A stretch of 64,000 bases of DNA, from the NCBI RefSeq assembly GCF_004348735.1, contig NZ_SMKT01000006.1, positions 1 through 64,000 of the forward strand, read 5' to 3'. The position numbers and the translations under genes were made by a program. Shown one piece after another: positions 25,060-33,676 of the stretch. The notes under the pieces were generated by a model. It ran no database searches. It saw nothing but the letters and a program-made list of their open reading frames with translations, and was not told the origin of the DNA. Source of the stretch: Actinomadura sp. KC06 (GTDB taxonomy: Bacteria; Actinomycetota; Actinomycetes; Streptosporangiales; Streptosporangiaceae). Within the stretch, counting starts at the first letter, position 1. Every line of letters starts with the position of its first letter.

Positions 25060-26424
25060 ATGCGTGGTCTACCTCTCGCTGCCTGGGCGTACGTCTGTGG
25101 CGTGGTCGCCCTCGCGGCCGGCCTCATCGCCACGTCGTCATTCGCCGACATCGACTGGGACCAGCTCGCCGTGCTGGCCCTGCTGTTCCTCATCTGCGAC
25201 TCCGCGCCCGCCCGGCTGAATCTGGCCCGAGCGCGGGTGTCGATGAGCTTCGCCGCCAGCCTCGCCTCGGTGGTGCTGCTCGGCCCGGCCGGCGCCGCCC
25301 TCCTCGGCTTCTGCGCCGTCGTCACCGGCCAGCGGTTCTTCGCGCCGGTCAAGCGCATCTTCAACGGCGGGCAGCTCGCGCTCTGCGGCTTCATCGCCGG
25401 GACGGTCTTCGAACTCCTCGGCGGCGACCGGTTCCATCCCGAGCAGGCCCGCTGGGTCGAGAACGTCATCGGCCCCTTCCTCGGCGCGCTCGTCACCTTC
25501 GTCCTGGTCAACCTGACCCTCATGGGCGGCGTGCTGCTGCTCGCCCGGCAGGCGACGCCGCGCGAGCTGCTGCACGAGAGCGGCCGCCTCGCCGTCGGCT
25601 GCCTCGGCTACGGCATGGTCGGCCTGCTGATCGCCGGGCTGTGGCCGCGCGTCGGGCCGTTCGCCGCCGTCCTCGTCCTGCTGCCGCTGCTCATCGCCCG
25701 GTGGGCGATGGACCAGGCGTACGTGCAGCAGCAGGCGCACTCCGCCACCCTTGCCGCGCTGTGCCAGGCCGTCGAGACCAAGGACTACTACACCCGCGGC
25801 CACTCCGAGCGGGTCTCCCGTGGCTCCGTGATGATCGCCCAGGAGATCGGGATGCGCGCCGACCGGGTCGAGGCCATCCGCTACGCGGGGATGCTGCACG
25901 ACGTCGGCAAGCTCGGCGTCCCGACGAAGGTGCTGCAGAAGAACGGGCCGATGACCGAGGAGGAGTTCGCCGCGATCCAGCTGCACCCGATGCGCGGGCT
26001 GGAGATCGTCCGCGAGATCGGGTTCCTGGACGAGGCGCTCGCCGGCATCATGCACCACCACGAGAAGATGAACGGCCGCGGCTACCCGATGGGCCTCGCC
26101 GGGGAAGAGATCCCCGAGTTCGCCCGGGTCATCGCCGTCGCCGACGCGTTCGACTCGATGACGTCCACCCGCTCCTACCGGCCCGCCCGCAGCGTCGAGG
26201 AGGCCGTCGCCGAGCTGCGCCGCTGCATGGGCGACCACTTCGACCCGGAGATCGTCGAGGCGTTCCTGCGGGCGCTCGAACGCGACCCGTGGGTGCCGCC
26301 CGACCCGGTCGTCCTGCCGGACGACGACGTCGTCGAGACCACCCAGCAGGACCACGACGACCCGAGCGCGCCCCTTCGCGTCGCCGGGGACGGGGTCCGG
26401 CCGAGCGACGAAGTGCGGCGGTGA
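25060..26424 (+). CDS. Membrane HD-GYP domain protein, probable cyclic-di-GMP phosphodiesterase
   Basis: A 454-residue protein. The N-terminal 215 residues hold about six transmembrane helices resembling a MASE-type sensor. The HD-GYP domain follows with H280-D281 in HDVGKLGVP, HP at 309-310, HHHEKMNGRGYP at 332-343 and 'ARVIAVADAFDSMTS', so all metal ligands and the GYP signature are present. Such domains hydrolyse c-di-GMP. The acidic C-terminal tail (about 410-454) is unstructured. ATG 25060 follows GAGGGG. A second, degenerate HD protein is encoded 25 bases downstream. Confidence 0.92.
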   Translation: MRGLPLAAWAYVCGVVALAAGLIATSSFADIDWDQLAVLALLFLICDSAPARLNLARARVSMSFAASLASVVLLGPAGAALLGFCAVVTGQRFFAPVKRIFNGGQLALCGFIAGTVFELLGGDRFHPEQARWVENVIGPFLGALVTFVLVNLTLMGGVLLLARQATPRELLHESGRLAVGCLGYGMVGLLIAGLWPRVGPFAAVLVLLPLLIARWAMDQAYVQQQAHSATLAALCQAVETKDYYTRGHSERVSRGSVMIAQEIGMRADRVEAIRYAGMLHDVGKLGVPTKVLQKNGPMTEEEFAAIQLHPMRGLEIVREIGFLDEALAGIMHHHEKMNGRGYPMGLAGEEIPEFARVIAVADAFDSMTSTRSYRPARSVEEAVAELRRCMGDHFDPEIVEAFLRALERDPWVPPDPVVLPDDDVVETTQQDHDDPSAPLRVAGDGVRPSDEVRR

Positions 26425-26449
26425 CGGGGCGTCCCATGAGCGGTCAGAC

Positions 26450-27799
26450 ATGAGCGGTCACGGCCGCGCCCGGGAGCGGGCCGCGTGGCAGACGATCGAC
26501 TCCGGCCAGCTCCTGCTGATCGCCACCGCCGGGCTGTTCGTCGTCGTCGCCATCGCGCACGTCGCCACCGTCGGGCTCCGCCAGCCCAACATCGCGATCA
26601 TCTTCGGGGTGCTGATCGCGCTCGGCGAGCTGTTCCGCATGGTGATGCCGGGCAACCGGGAGGTCGCGCCGATCGCCAGCGCCGGCGCGATGGGGTACGC
26701 GCTGCTCGTCGGCGTCGGCCCCGCGGGCGCGCCGCCGGACGCGCGGCTCGGCGTCGTCGCGGCCGACCACTCGGCGCTGCAGGTCGTCGCCGTGACCGCG
26801 GTCGGGATGCTGATCGGGTCGCTGCCGCACATCGCGGTCGGCCGGTCGCCGCGCCCGGACGCGATGGCGCGGCGGCTGTTCAACGTCACGGTCGTCGCGC
26901 TGTGCTTCCGCCCCGTGCTGTCGTTCGACACGCCCTGGCAGCTGGTGCTGGCCGTGATGGGCGTCGTCGTGATCGCGTCGTGCTTCACCGACGTGCTGAT
27001 CGCCGCGGTGATCCGGGCGGAGGCCGTCCGGGCGCGGTTCGGCATCGCGCTGCGGGACGAGGTCGAGGCCAAGATGGCGCTGTGCGCCGCGACCAGCGCC
27101 ACCGCCATGCTGATCGCGGTGGCGACGACCGCGATGGGCGAGGCCGCGCTGCTGATCTTCACGGTGCCGATCCTGGTCACGCAGTTCGCGTTCCGCCGCT
27201 ACGCCGGGATCCGCGCCACGTACCTGCAGACCGTCCGGGCGCTGTCCCGGGTCACCGAGGTCGGCGGCTACGTCGAGACGGGGCACTCGCACCGGGTGTC
27301 GCAGCTCGCGGTCGCGATGGGGCGCGAGCTCGGGATGTCCGAGGAGGAACTCCTCGAACTGGAGTACGCGGCGCTGATGCACGACATCGGGCAGCTCTCG
27401 CTCGGCGACCCGATCCCCGGCGGCGCGACCGTGCTGGCGTCCCCGGCCGAGCAGCGCCGCATCGCCGAGCTCGGCGCCGAGGTGATCAAGCAGACCGGGG
27501 TGCTGGACCGGGTGGCGCACATCGTCCAGCTCTCGTCCCACCCCTACCGGACGGGACGCGAGCCCCACGCCGACGATCCGTCCGGCGACTCCGCCGCCCC
27601 TGACCGGCCCGCTCCGCCGCCGCTCGCCGGACGCGTCATCAAGGTCGCCAACGCCTACGACGACCTGGTCGGCGACTCCTCCGACCGGGACCGCGGCGCC
27701 GCCGTGCTGGAGCGGCTCAGGCTCGACTCCGCCGCCGAGTACGACCCGACGGTCGTGGAGGCGCTGAGCCGCGTCGTGGACCGCCGTCCGCGCCAGTAG
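26450..27799 (+). CDS. Membrane HD-domain protein with a degenerate HD-GYP site
   Basis: A 449-residue protein with the same layout as its upstream neighbour: hydrophobic helices in the first 245 residues, then an HD domain. HD is kept (H311-D312 in HDIGQLSL), but the lysine of GKxG is replaced, the HHE...GYP block is reduced to SSHPYRTGR, and the region between is shortened. It may be inactive or act as a receptor or regulator for the intact partner. The tandem arrangement looks like a diverged duplication. Its last 145 bases overlap the 3' end of the convergent CopD-CtaG gene. Confidence 0.85.
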   Translation: MSGHGRARERAAWQTIDSGQLLLIATAGLFVVVAIAHVATVGLRQPNIAIIFGVLIALGELFRMVMPGNREVAPIASAGAMGYALLVGVGPAGAPPDARLGVVAADHSALQVVAVTAVGMLIGSLPHIAVGRSPRPDAMARRLFNVTVVALCFRPVLSFDTPWQLVLAVMGVVVIASCFTDVLIAAVIRAEAVRARFGIALRDEVEAKMALCAATSATAMLIAVATTAMGEAALLIFTVPILVTQFAFRRYAGIRATYLQTVRALSRVTEVGGYVETGHSHRVSQLAVAMGRELGMSEEELLELEYAALMHDIGQLSLGDPIPGGATVLASPAEQRRIAELGAEVIKQTGVLDRVAHIVQLSSHPYRTGREPHADDPSGDSAAPDRPAPPPLAGRVIKVANAYDDLVGDSSDRDRGAAVLERLRLDSAAEYDPTVVEALSRVVDRRPRQ

Positions 27800-29592
27800 G
27801 CCCAGAGCGCGGGGGCGAGCGTGATGGCGGCGGTGGCCGTCCAGAGGAGCAGCGCGCCGAGGTGCTGGTCGTCCTGGGGTGACGCGCCCCATCGCCTGCC
27901 GAGGTCCTCGTACCAGTTGCCGTGGACGGTCCCGTCCCGCATGAGCGCCACGCCCGCGATCACATGCAGCGGCAGGACGGCGACCGGGATGAGCGTCCCG
28001 GCCGTCCCGTGGAAGTACGCCAGCCCGATGATCAGGAAGCAGAGCATCGCGAGCGAGTGCAGCGCGTGGTTGGCGAGGGACGCTCCGAACAGCGGCGACA
28101 CGTACCACGCGTAGAGGCTCAGCAGGAGCAGCGCGGAGGCGATGGCCGGATGCGACAGCGCGCGGAGCCCGCGACTGCCCGCCGCTGCGGCCAGCAACTC
28201 CGCGCCTTCACCCCGCATGGCTCGTAGTGCCAGGCGCAGTGGCTTGCCGTAGAGGAGCAGCAGCGGGGCGACCACCCCAACAAGGATGTGCTGAACGGCG
28301 TGGGCGCTGAACAGGACCATGCTGTACCGGGAGATGCCGCTGCCGGTGGCGAGCAGCACGACCAGCAGCCCGGCGGCCCAGGACGCGCTGCGCTGCCACG
28401 GCCAGTCCCGTACGCGCGCGACGCCCACCCCGTAGAGGACGGCGCCCACCGTGATCAGCACGAGGAACAGCGGGTCGATCCACCAGTCGCGCAGGTAGGG
28501 GCCCGGACCGGCCGGGCCCGGCAGTGGGAAGCCGAGGCGCAGCGCCACCACGTCGAGCGTGCCCGGCGGGTTCTCGGGCGGCGGCGTGCGGGCGAGCCCG
28601 GTCGCTAGTGCCATGGTCGCCGCCATGATGAGGATCTCGACGGTGCCGAGCCGCACGAAAGGCCGCATTCCCCGGCCGTCCCGCAAGGCGGGGATGGTGG
28701 CGCGGCGGTGCCACCATCCCAGCGCGCCGAGGACGGTCAGCGCCGCGATCTTCGCCACGACCAGCGCCCCGTACCGCGACCCGAGCTGGACGCCGCCGAG
28801 CCGCACCCACGCGTTCACCACCCCGCTCACCCCGACGACGGCGAACGACGCCAGCGCCAGCCCGCTGTACCGCCTGACGACCCGCGGGAGCCTGCCGGGG
28901 ACGTCCGGCGCGACGGTGATCAGCGCGATGAGCCCGCCGATCCACAGCGAGACGCCGGCGACATGCGCGACCAGGCTGTGCACGGCGAGCGCGTGGTTCG
29001 CGGCGTTCGCCGCGTGTCCGGTGAACAGCGGCGGCAGCAGGCCGAGGAGCGCGCCCGCCAGCAGGTAGCCCGCGCTGTTCTCGGCACGCGGGACGCTCGC
29101 CGCCACCGCCAGCGCGATCGCGACGGCGAGGACGAGCAGCAGCGCCCGGCCCTGCGGGAGTTCGACGAGGAACGTCCGCATCATGTCGCCGGTGACGCCG
29201 GTGAAGCCCGTCCCGAACAGGTCGAGGACGGAGAACACGATCAGCGCCAGCGTGCACAGCGCCCATGCCAGCGCGGTCAGCGACACGGCGCGCAGGCAGC
29301 GTCCCGCCGTGGGCGACGGCGGACGGACGAACACCGCCGCGACCAGCAGCCACCCGACCGTCAGCACCGCCGCGACGTTCATGCCGAGCTTCGCGACCGA
29401 GAGGCCGACCTTCGTCAATGCCCCGGCCTGTGACAGCCCCGGCGCCGCAGCGGGGCCGAACGCGCCGCCGAGCCGCACCACCATCGCGAGGACGACCAGC
29501 GCGATCGCGGCGGCTCCGATCGCGAGCATCGTCCTGTCGGTCGCGAGCGCCTGCCGCTCGGCCGGGGGAGCCTGCCGCACACGTGTCGTCAC
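27655..29592 (-). CDS. CopD-CtaG fusion membrane protein (copper resistance/cytochrome oxidase assembly)
   Basis: A 645-residue polytopic membrane protein. The N-terminal half matches bacterial CopD/YcnJ-type copper-import domains ('VAHVAGVSLWIGGLIAL', 'YSGLALASFAVVGVSGVVNAWV'), and the C-terminal half is a caa3_CtaG domain ('SMVLFSAHAVQHILVGVVAPLLLLYGKP', 'HALHSLAMLCFLIIGLAYF'). Such fusions are common in actinobacteria and are tied to copper supply for cytochrome oxidase. Residues from about 598 on (RRSTTRLSAS...) are Ser/Arg-rich and lie opposite the end of the HD gene, so this tail may be a recent extension after loss of an earlier stop. Confidence 0.9.
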   Translation of the reverse strand: MTTRVRQAPPAERQALATDRTMLAIGAAAIALVVLAMVVRLGGAFGPAAAPGLSQAGALTKVGLSVAKLGMNVAAVLTVGWLLVAAVFVRPPSPTAGRCLRAVSLTALAWALCTLALIVFSVLDLFGTGFTGVTGDMMRTFLVELPQGRALLLVLAVAIALAVAASVPRAENSAGYLLAGALLGLLPPLFTGHAANAANHALAVHSLVAHVAGVSLWIGGLIALITVAPDVPGRLPRVVRRYSGLALASFAVVGVSGVVNAWVRLGGVQLGSRYGALVVAKIAALTVLGALGWWHRRATIPALRDGRGMRPFVRLGTVEILIMAATMALATGLARTPPPENPPGTLDVVALRLGFPLPGPAGPGPYLRDWWIDPLFLVLITVGAVLYGVGVARVRDWPWQRSASWAAGLLVVLLATGSGISRYSMVLFSAHAVQHILVGVVAPLLLLYGKPLRLALRAMRGEGAELLAAAAGSRGLRALSHPAIASALLLLSLYAWYVSPLFGASLANHALHSLAMLCFLIIGLAYFHGTAGTLIPVAVLPLHVIAGVALMRDGTVHGNWYEDLGRRWGASPQDDQHLGALLLWTATAAITLAPALWAYWRGRRSTTRLSASTTVGSYSAAESSLSRSSTAAPRSRSEESPTRSS

Positions 29593-29674
29593 GGTCGGAG
29601 ATACGAATAAACGCGTCCGAAAGGTTCAAGCGGCAATAAGGTACCGCCATTCGATCAGGGCGTGAGGGAGCGAG

Positions 29675-31093
29675 ATGAGCGGTTCCGACCAGGGCAACAC
29701 GTATCTGGAGAAGGTCGTCGCACAGCAGGCGGTGCTGGAGGACGACCTGCGGTCCAGGCGTTCCGCGCCGCCCGCCCCGGCGGGCATCGCACCGCCGCCG
29801 CCCGGGCCGATCGCCAAGCGCCACCAGGCCCTCGCCGGCGCGCCCGCCGGGGACGGGCCCGCGCCAGGCCCGGTGGACGTGCGCATCAGCGGCTTCTGGC
29901 GGTGGAAGAACGTGCTCGTCCCGCCGAACGCGTTCGTCGTGCACACCCGGCGCGGGCGGGACGAACCGCTGCACATCGGGCTCGGGGTGTCGTTCCGGTT
30001 CAACCCGTCCACCGACTCGTTCCTCGTGGTGCCGGGCGCGGCGCAGACGATCCTGATCAACGCGTACTGCATCTGCCGGGAGCTGCAGGGCGTGCTCGTC
30101 CAGGGCTACGTGCAGTGGATCATCCAGGACTTCGGGACCGCCTACCGCAAGCTCGACTTCGCCGCCGCGGACGACCCGATGCGCCTGGTCAACCTGCAGC
30201 TCCGCGAGCAGGCGGAGGCCGCGATCAAGGACAAGGTGTCCACGATGGGGGTGCGGGACGTCCTCAGCGACAAGCAGCCCATCATCGAGGAGCTGACCGC
30301 CCGGCTCCGCGCGGTGGCCGAGGGCGAGGACACCAGCGACCAGGGGCTCGGGCTCCGGATCGTCACGGTGCAGATCAAGGAGGCCGTGGTCAGCTCGTCC
30401 CGGCTCTGGGAGAACCTGCAGAAGCCGTACCGGGCCGAGCAGGGGCAGATCGCGCGGCTGGCGGAACTGGAGGCGGAAGAGGCCGTCGCGCAGCGGGAGA
30501 TGGCGGCCGCGCGGATCAAGGAGACGCAGCGGCTGGAGCACGAGCGGGAGCTTGCGGAGTTGCGCGCCCGCAACGAGTCGCAGCTGTTCGACACCGAGGC
30601 GGCGGAGAAGCTGCGGCGTACCAAGCGGGAGCACGACGACTCCCGCGAGGTCGCCGAGCTGCAGACCGAGACGACGCGGCACGCGCTGCGGATGGAGCGG
30701 GAGCGGCACGAGGAGGAGGCCGAGACGGGACGGCTCCGCGCCGAACGCGACCACGAGCTGGCCCGGCTCCGCGCGGAGGGCGAGAACGCGCTCGCCGGGA
30801 TGCGCGCCCGGTCCCGGCACGAGCAGGCGCTGCTGGACCTGGAGCGGGAGGGCGCCCGCGCGGCGATCGAGAACGACCGGACGCCCGCCGCCGTGCAGAC
30901 CCGGCTCATCGCCTCGCTGCCGGACATCATGGCGAAGCTGCCGAAGCCGGACGAGCTGCGCACCGTCACCGTCAACGGCGCCGACCAGACCAGCGTGGCG
31001 GGCCTGCTCACGCAGCTGACCGCCGTCGTCGGCGCCCTCCGCGCCGCCGCGGACGGTACGGCTACGGACGGCCGGGGGCCGGGGGGAAGGTGA
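29675..31093 (+). CDS. SPFH/Band 7-like protein with a long coiled coil
   Basis: A 472-residue protein. A Pro/Ala-rich N-terminus (25-65) precedes an SPFH-like domain (about 70-250) with 'WRWKNVLVPPNAFVVHTRRG' and 'GLGLRIVTVQIKEAVVSS', the usual end of an SPFH fold. Residues 260-400 form a strongly charged coiled coil (Glu/Arg-rich heptads). No transmembrane helix is visible, unlike classical flotillins, so it may be peripheral. SPFH proteins organise membrane domains; partner unknown. ATG 29675 follows GAGGGAGCGAG. It overlaps the convergent P450 by 32 bases. Confidence 0.82.
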   Translation: MSGSDQGNTYLEKVVAQQAVLEDDLRSRRSAPPAPAGIAPPPPGPIAKRHQALAGAPAGDGPAPGPVDVRISGFWRWKNVLVPPNAFVVHTRRGRDEPLHIGLGVSFRFNPSTDSFLVVPGAAQTILINAYCICRELQGVLVQGYVQWIIQDFGTAYRKLDFAAADDPMRLVNLQLREQAEAAIKDKVSTMGVRDVLSDKQPIIEELTARLRAVAEGEDTSDQGLGLRIVTVQIKEAVVSSSRLWENLQKPYRAEQGQIARLAELEAEEAVAQREMAAARIKETQRLEHERELAELRARNESQLFDTEAAEKLRRTKREHDDSREVAELQTETTRHALRMERERHEEEAETGRLRAERDHELARLRAEGENALAGMRARSRHEQALLDLEREGARAAIENDRTPAAVQTRLIASLPDIMAKLPKPDELRTVTVNGADQTSVAGLLTQLTAVVGALRAAADGTATDGRGPGGR

Positions 31094-32315
31094 CGGGGAG
31101 GGCGGTCAGGGCGCGGTGGAACGCGCCCGGCCGCCATTCCAGGTCCCCGGGCGCGACGGCGAGCTCCACGTCGGGGAGGCGGTCGAGGAGCTTCTCGATC
31201 GCCACCGACGCGATCAGCCGGGCGTGGTTCTTGGCCGGGCAGGTGTGCGGCCCGCCCGCGAACGCCAGATGCGCCCGGTTGCCCTTCCGGTTCGCCGACG
31301 ACCGGGACGGGTCGTCCTGGGTGGACGACCCCCCGGAACGGGTCGGGTCGGTGTTGGCGGCGGTGTAGCTGATGATGATCGGCTGGTGGGCGGGCAGTCG
31401 GTAGCCGTGGAAGTCGACGTCCTGGCGGGGGAACGTCGGGCCGTAGTTGGAGATCGGCGGGTCGGTCCAGAGGATCTCGTCAAGCGCGTCCTCGACGGGG
31501 AGGCTGCCGCCGGACAGGTCGCCGCCGAACCGGTCGTCGGACAGCAGCAGCCGGATGCCGTTGGCGATCAGGGAGTTCTCCGGCTCGGTGCCGGACGCGA
31601 GCAGCAGCCCGACCTGGTTCATCACCTCCTCGTCGTCCAGCCCGGCGGGGTGCCGCAGCATCCAGGACGCGATGTCCGCGCCCGGCTTCGCGCGCTTGAG
31701 CGCCACCAGGTCCCGGGCGGCCTGCTCCAGCATTGCGAGCGACTCCGCGGGATCGTCGACGCCTTCGAGCATGCCGGTCATGCCCTTTTCGAGCCGGCTC
31801 GCGATCTCCTGGGGGCAGCCGAACAGCTCGGTGAACACCAGGAGCGGGATCGGGCGGGTGTACTGCGCGATGAGGTCGGCCTCGCCGTCGCCGGCGAACG
31901 CGTCGATGAGGCCGTCCGCGGCGTTCTCGGCGTACCGGCGCAGCGCGGCCGGGTGGACGCGGCCGAGGCCGTCGACGATCACCGACCGGAAGCGGGCGTG
32001 CACGGTGCCGTTGGTGAACAGCGCGTTCGGCCGGGCCTGCAGCATCGGCAGCACCGGGCAGTCCGGCCCCACCTCCTGCTCCCACACCTCGCTGCAGCGC
32101 GGGAACCGGTCCGGGTCGCGCAGGATCTCCAGCGCCGCGTCATAGCCCAGGACCAGCGTCGCCGGGACGCCCGGGACCAGCTCGACGGGCACGAGGTCGC
32201 CGTGCGCGCGCATCCGGTCGTACACGCGGTCGGGCGTCTTGGTGAACTCAGGCCCGTACAGCGGGAACCGCTCCGGCTCCGCGGGAACGCGCTGCTGCTC
32301 TGGTGCGGTGGTCAC
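31062..32315 (-). CDS. cvnE: Conservon cytochrome P450 CvnE
   Basis: A 417-residue P450. The haem-binding loop is FAGGPHTCPAKNHA and the I-helix 'GLLLASGTEPENSLIA' lacks the usual acid-Thr pair, as in other conservon P450s. Translation starts at GTG 32315, overlapping the cvnD stop (GTGA). In Streptomyces, conservons (cvnABCDE) form a membrane complex resembling a G-protein-coupled receptor system that affects development and antibiotic production; the P450 partner is optional. The gene is the last of the five. Confidence 0.9.
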   Translation of the reverse strand: MTTAPEQQRVPAEPERFPLYGPEFTKTPDRVYDRMRAHGDLVPVELVPGVPATLVLGYDAALEILRDPDRFPRCSEVWEQEVGPDCPVLPMLQARPNALFTNGTVHARFRSVIVDGLGRVHPAALRRYAENAADGLIDAFAGDGEADLIAQYTRPIPLLVFTELFGCPQEIASRLEKGMTGMLEGVDDPAESLAMLEQAARDLVALKRAKPGADIASWMLRHPAGLDDEEVMNQVGLLLASGTEPENSLIANGIRLLLSDDRFGGDLSGGSLPVEDALDEILWTDPPISNYGPTFPRQDVDFHGYRLPAHQPIIISYTAANTDPTRSGGSSTQDDPSRSSANRKGNRAHLAFAGGPHTCPAKNHARLIASVAIEKLLDRLPDVELAVAPGDLEWRPGAFHRALTALPVTFPPAPGRP

Positions 32316-32911
32316 TGCTGCTCCGTGTCGAGGGTGAGGAGGTGGTCGACGAGCGAGATCAGCGCCTCGGTGGACGACCTGCGGTCGCGGGCGTCGCAGG
32401 TGACGAGCGGGGTCTCCGGCGCGAGGTCCAGGGCCTCGCGCACCTCCGCCTCCGGGTGGGACGGCGACTCGTCGAAGCGGTTGACGGCCACCGCGTACGG
32501 CAGGCCCTGCTTCTCCACGATGTCCATGACGGCGAACGACTGCTCCAGGCGGGCCGTGTCCACGAGGATCAGCGCGCCGAGCGCGCCGCGCGCCAGGTCG
32601 TCCCACAGCCGGCTGAAGCGCTCCTGGCCCGGCGTCCCGAACAGGTAGAGGACGATGTCGTCGGTGAGCGTGAGGCGGCCGAAGTCCATCGCGACCGTGG
32701 TGGTCGTCTTGTCCTTGATCCCGGCGAGGTCGTCGACGGCGACGCCGGCCTGCGTCATCCGCTCCTCGGTGCGCAGCGGGCGGATCTCCGACAGCGTCCC
32801 GATGTAGGTCGTCTTGCCGACCGCGAAGTGCCCGACGATGAGGATCTTGACCGACGTCCGAACGGTGTCGGGCAGGTGGGGCGGCGGCTCAGAGGCGAGC
32901 GCGGAGTCCAT
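32312..32911 (-). CDS. cvnD: Conservon small GTPase CvnD
   Basis: A 199-residue Ras/Rab-like GTPase. It carries G1 GHFAVGKTT (27-35), G3 in the variant FGTPGQERF, and a G4-like NRFD. The switch region KDKTTTTVAMDFGRL is typical of CvnD. AGGAGGT lies six bases ahead of ATG 32911. The start overlaps the end of cvnC by 23 bases and the stop overlaps the GTG of cvnE. It probably cycles between GTP and GDP under control of the roadblock protein CvnB and the kinase-like CvnA. Confidence 0.94.
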   Translation of the reverse strand: MDSALASEPPPHLPDTVRTSVKILIVGHFAVGKTTYIGTLSEIRPLRTEERMTQAGVAVDDLAGIKDKTTTTVAMDFGRLTLTDDIVLYLFGTPGQERFSRLWDDLARGALGALILVDTARLEQSFAVMDIVEKQGLPYAVAVNRFDESPSHPEAEVREALDLAPETPLVTCDARDRRSSTEALISLVDHLLTLDTEQQ

Positions 32912-33245
32912 CGAGCACCTCCTGAAGGAGCCTGACCTTGGGTGCCGGGGCGGCGGGTGCGCCGGCCCGGGTGGTGAGATGGCCGCTGTCGACGAGGTCC
33001 GACAGCAGGACCCTGGTGATCCCGACGGGCAGGCCGAGATGCCCGGAGATCTCCGCGACCGACAGCGTCCCGCCTAAGCACAGCTCCACGATCTGGACCT
33101 TCTCGGGGGTGAGGCCGGTGCGCGGCAGGTCGCCGGTGGCGGTGACGAGGGTGACGACTTCGAACACGTTCCGGGACGGCCGCGCCCGCCCGCCGGTGAC
33201 GACGTGCGGGCGGACCAGCGCCCGCTCGTTCCGGCGGGCCGTCAT
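32889..33245 (-). CDS. cvnC: Conservon DUF742 protein CvnC
   Basis: A 118-residue DUF742 protein. The central and C-terminal parts ('LTPEKVQIVELCLGGTLSVAEISGHLGLPVGITRVLLSDLVDSG') form the winged-helix-like fold of this family. The ATG at 33245 overlaps the cvnB stop (ATGA). In Streptomyces, CvnC binds CvnA and the GTPase; the biochemical role is unknown. Length and sequence are normal. Confidence 0.93.
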   Translation of the reverse strand: MTARRNERALVRPHVVTGGRARPSRNVFEVVTLVTATGDLPRTGLTPEKVQIVELCLGGTLSVAEISGHLGLPVGITRVLLSDLVDSGHLTTRAGAPAAPAPKVRLLQEVLDGLRARL

Positions 33246-33676
33246 GCCGGACGGCCCGCGCCCGGACGCGGCGGGCTGGTCATCTCCTTGCCCAGCCGCT
33301 GCACCAGTTCCTGGAGCCGGAACGAGACCGCCTCCATGTCGACGTGCTGCGTCGCCGACACCGCCAGGTACGCGCCGGGGCCCGCGGCGACGAGGAACAC
33401 GTACCCGTCGTCGAACTCGTTCACGGTCTGCCGCCAGGTGGTGCCCGGGTCGCCGCAGAACTCCGCGGTGCTGCGGGCCAGCGACTGCAGGCCGGACATG
33501 CCCGCGGCCTGCCGTTCCGCGTCGTCTCTGCCGATCCGCTCGGAGTGCGCCATGAGCAGGCCGTCGGCCGACAGCAGGATCGCGTAGCGCGTCTCCGGCA
33601 TCCGCAGCGCGTCGTCCAGCATCCAGCCGAGCCGGTTCGTACCGTCGTCCATCGCGCTCTTCCGCCCCTTTGTCAT
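33242..33676 (-). CDS. cvnB: Conservon roadblock/LC7 protein CvnB
   Basis: A 144-residue roadblock/LC7 domain protein ('LGWMLDDALRMPETRYAILLSADGLLMAHS...', then 'FLVAAGPGAYLAVSA'). Such proteins act as GTPase-activating or scaffold partners of small GTPases such as CvnD. I chose ATG 33676 because it overlaps the cvnA stop (ATGA); ATG 33652 would give an eight-residue shorter protein. Confidence 0.93.
   Translation of the reverse strand: MTKGRKSAMDDGTNRLGWMLDDALRMPETRYAILLSADGLLMAHSERIGRDDAERQAAGMSGLQSLARSTAEFCGDPGTTWRQTVNEFDDGYVFLVAAGPGAYLAVSATQHVDMEAVSFRLQELVQRLGKEMTSPPRPGAGRPA

Noticed and set aside
24639..25523. 294-codon minus-strand frame across the intergenic region and HD-GYP start
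   Set aside because: It crosses the palindrome, hairpin and a known gene; sequence is basic and low in complexity with no ribosome site.
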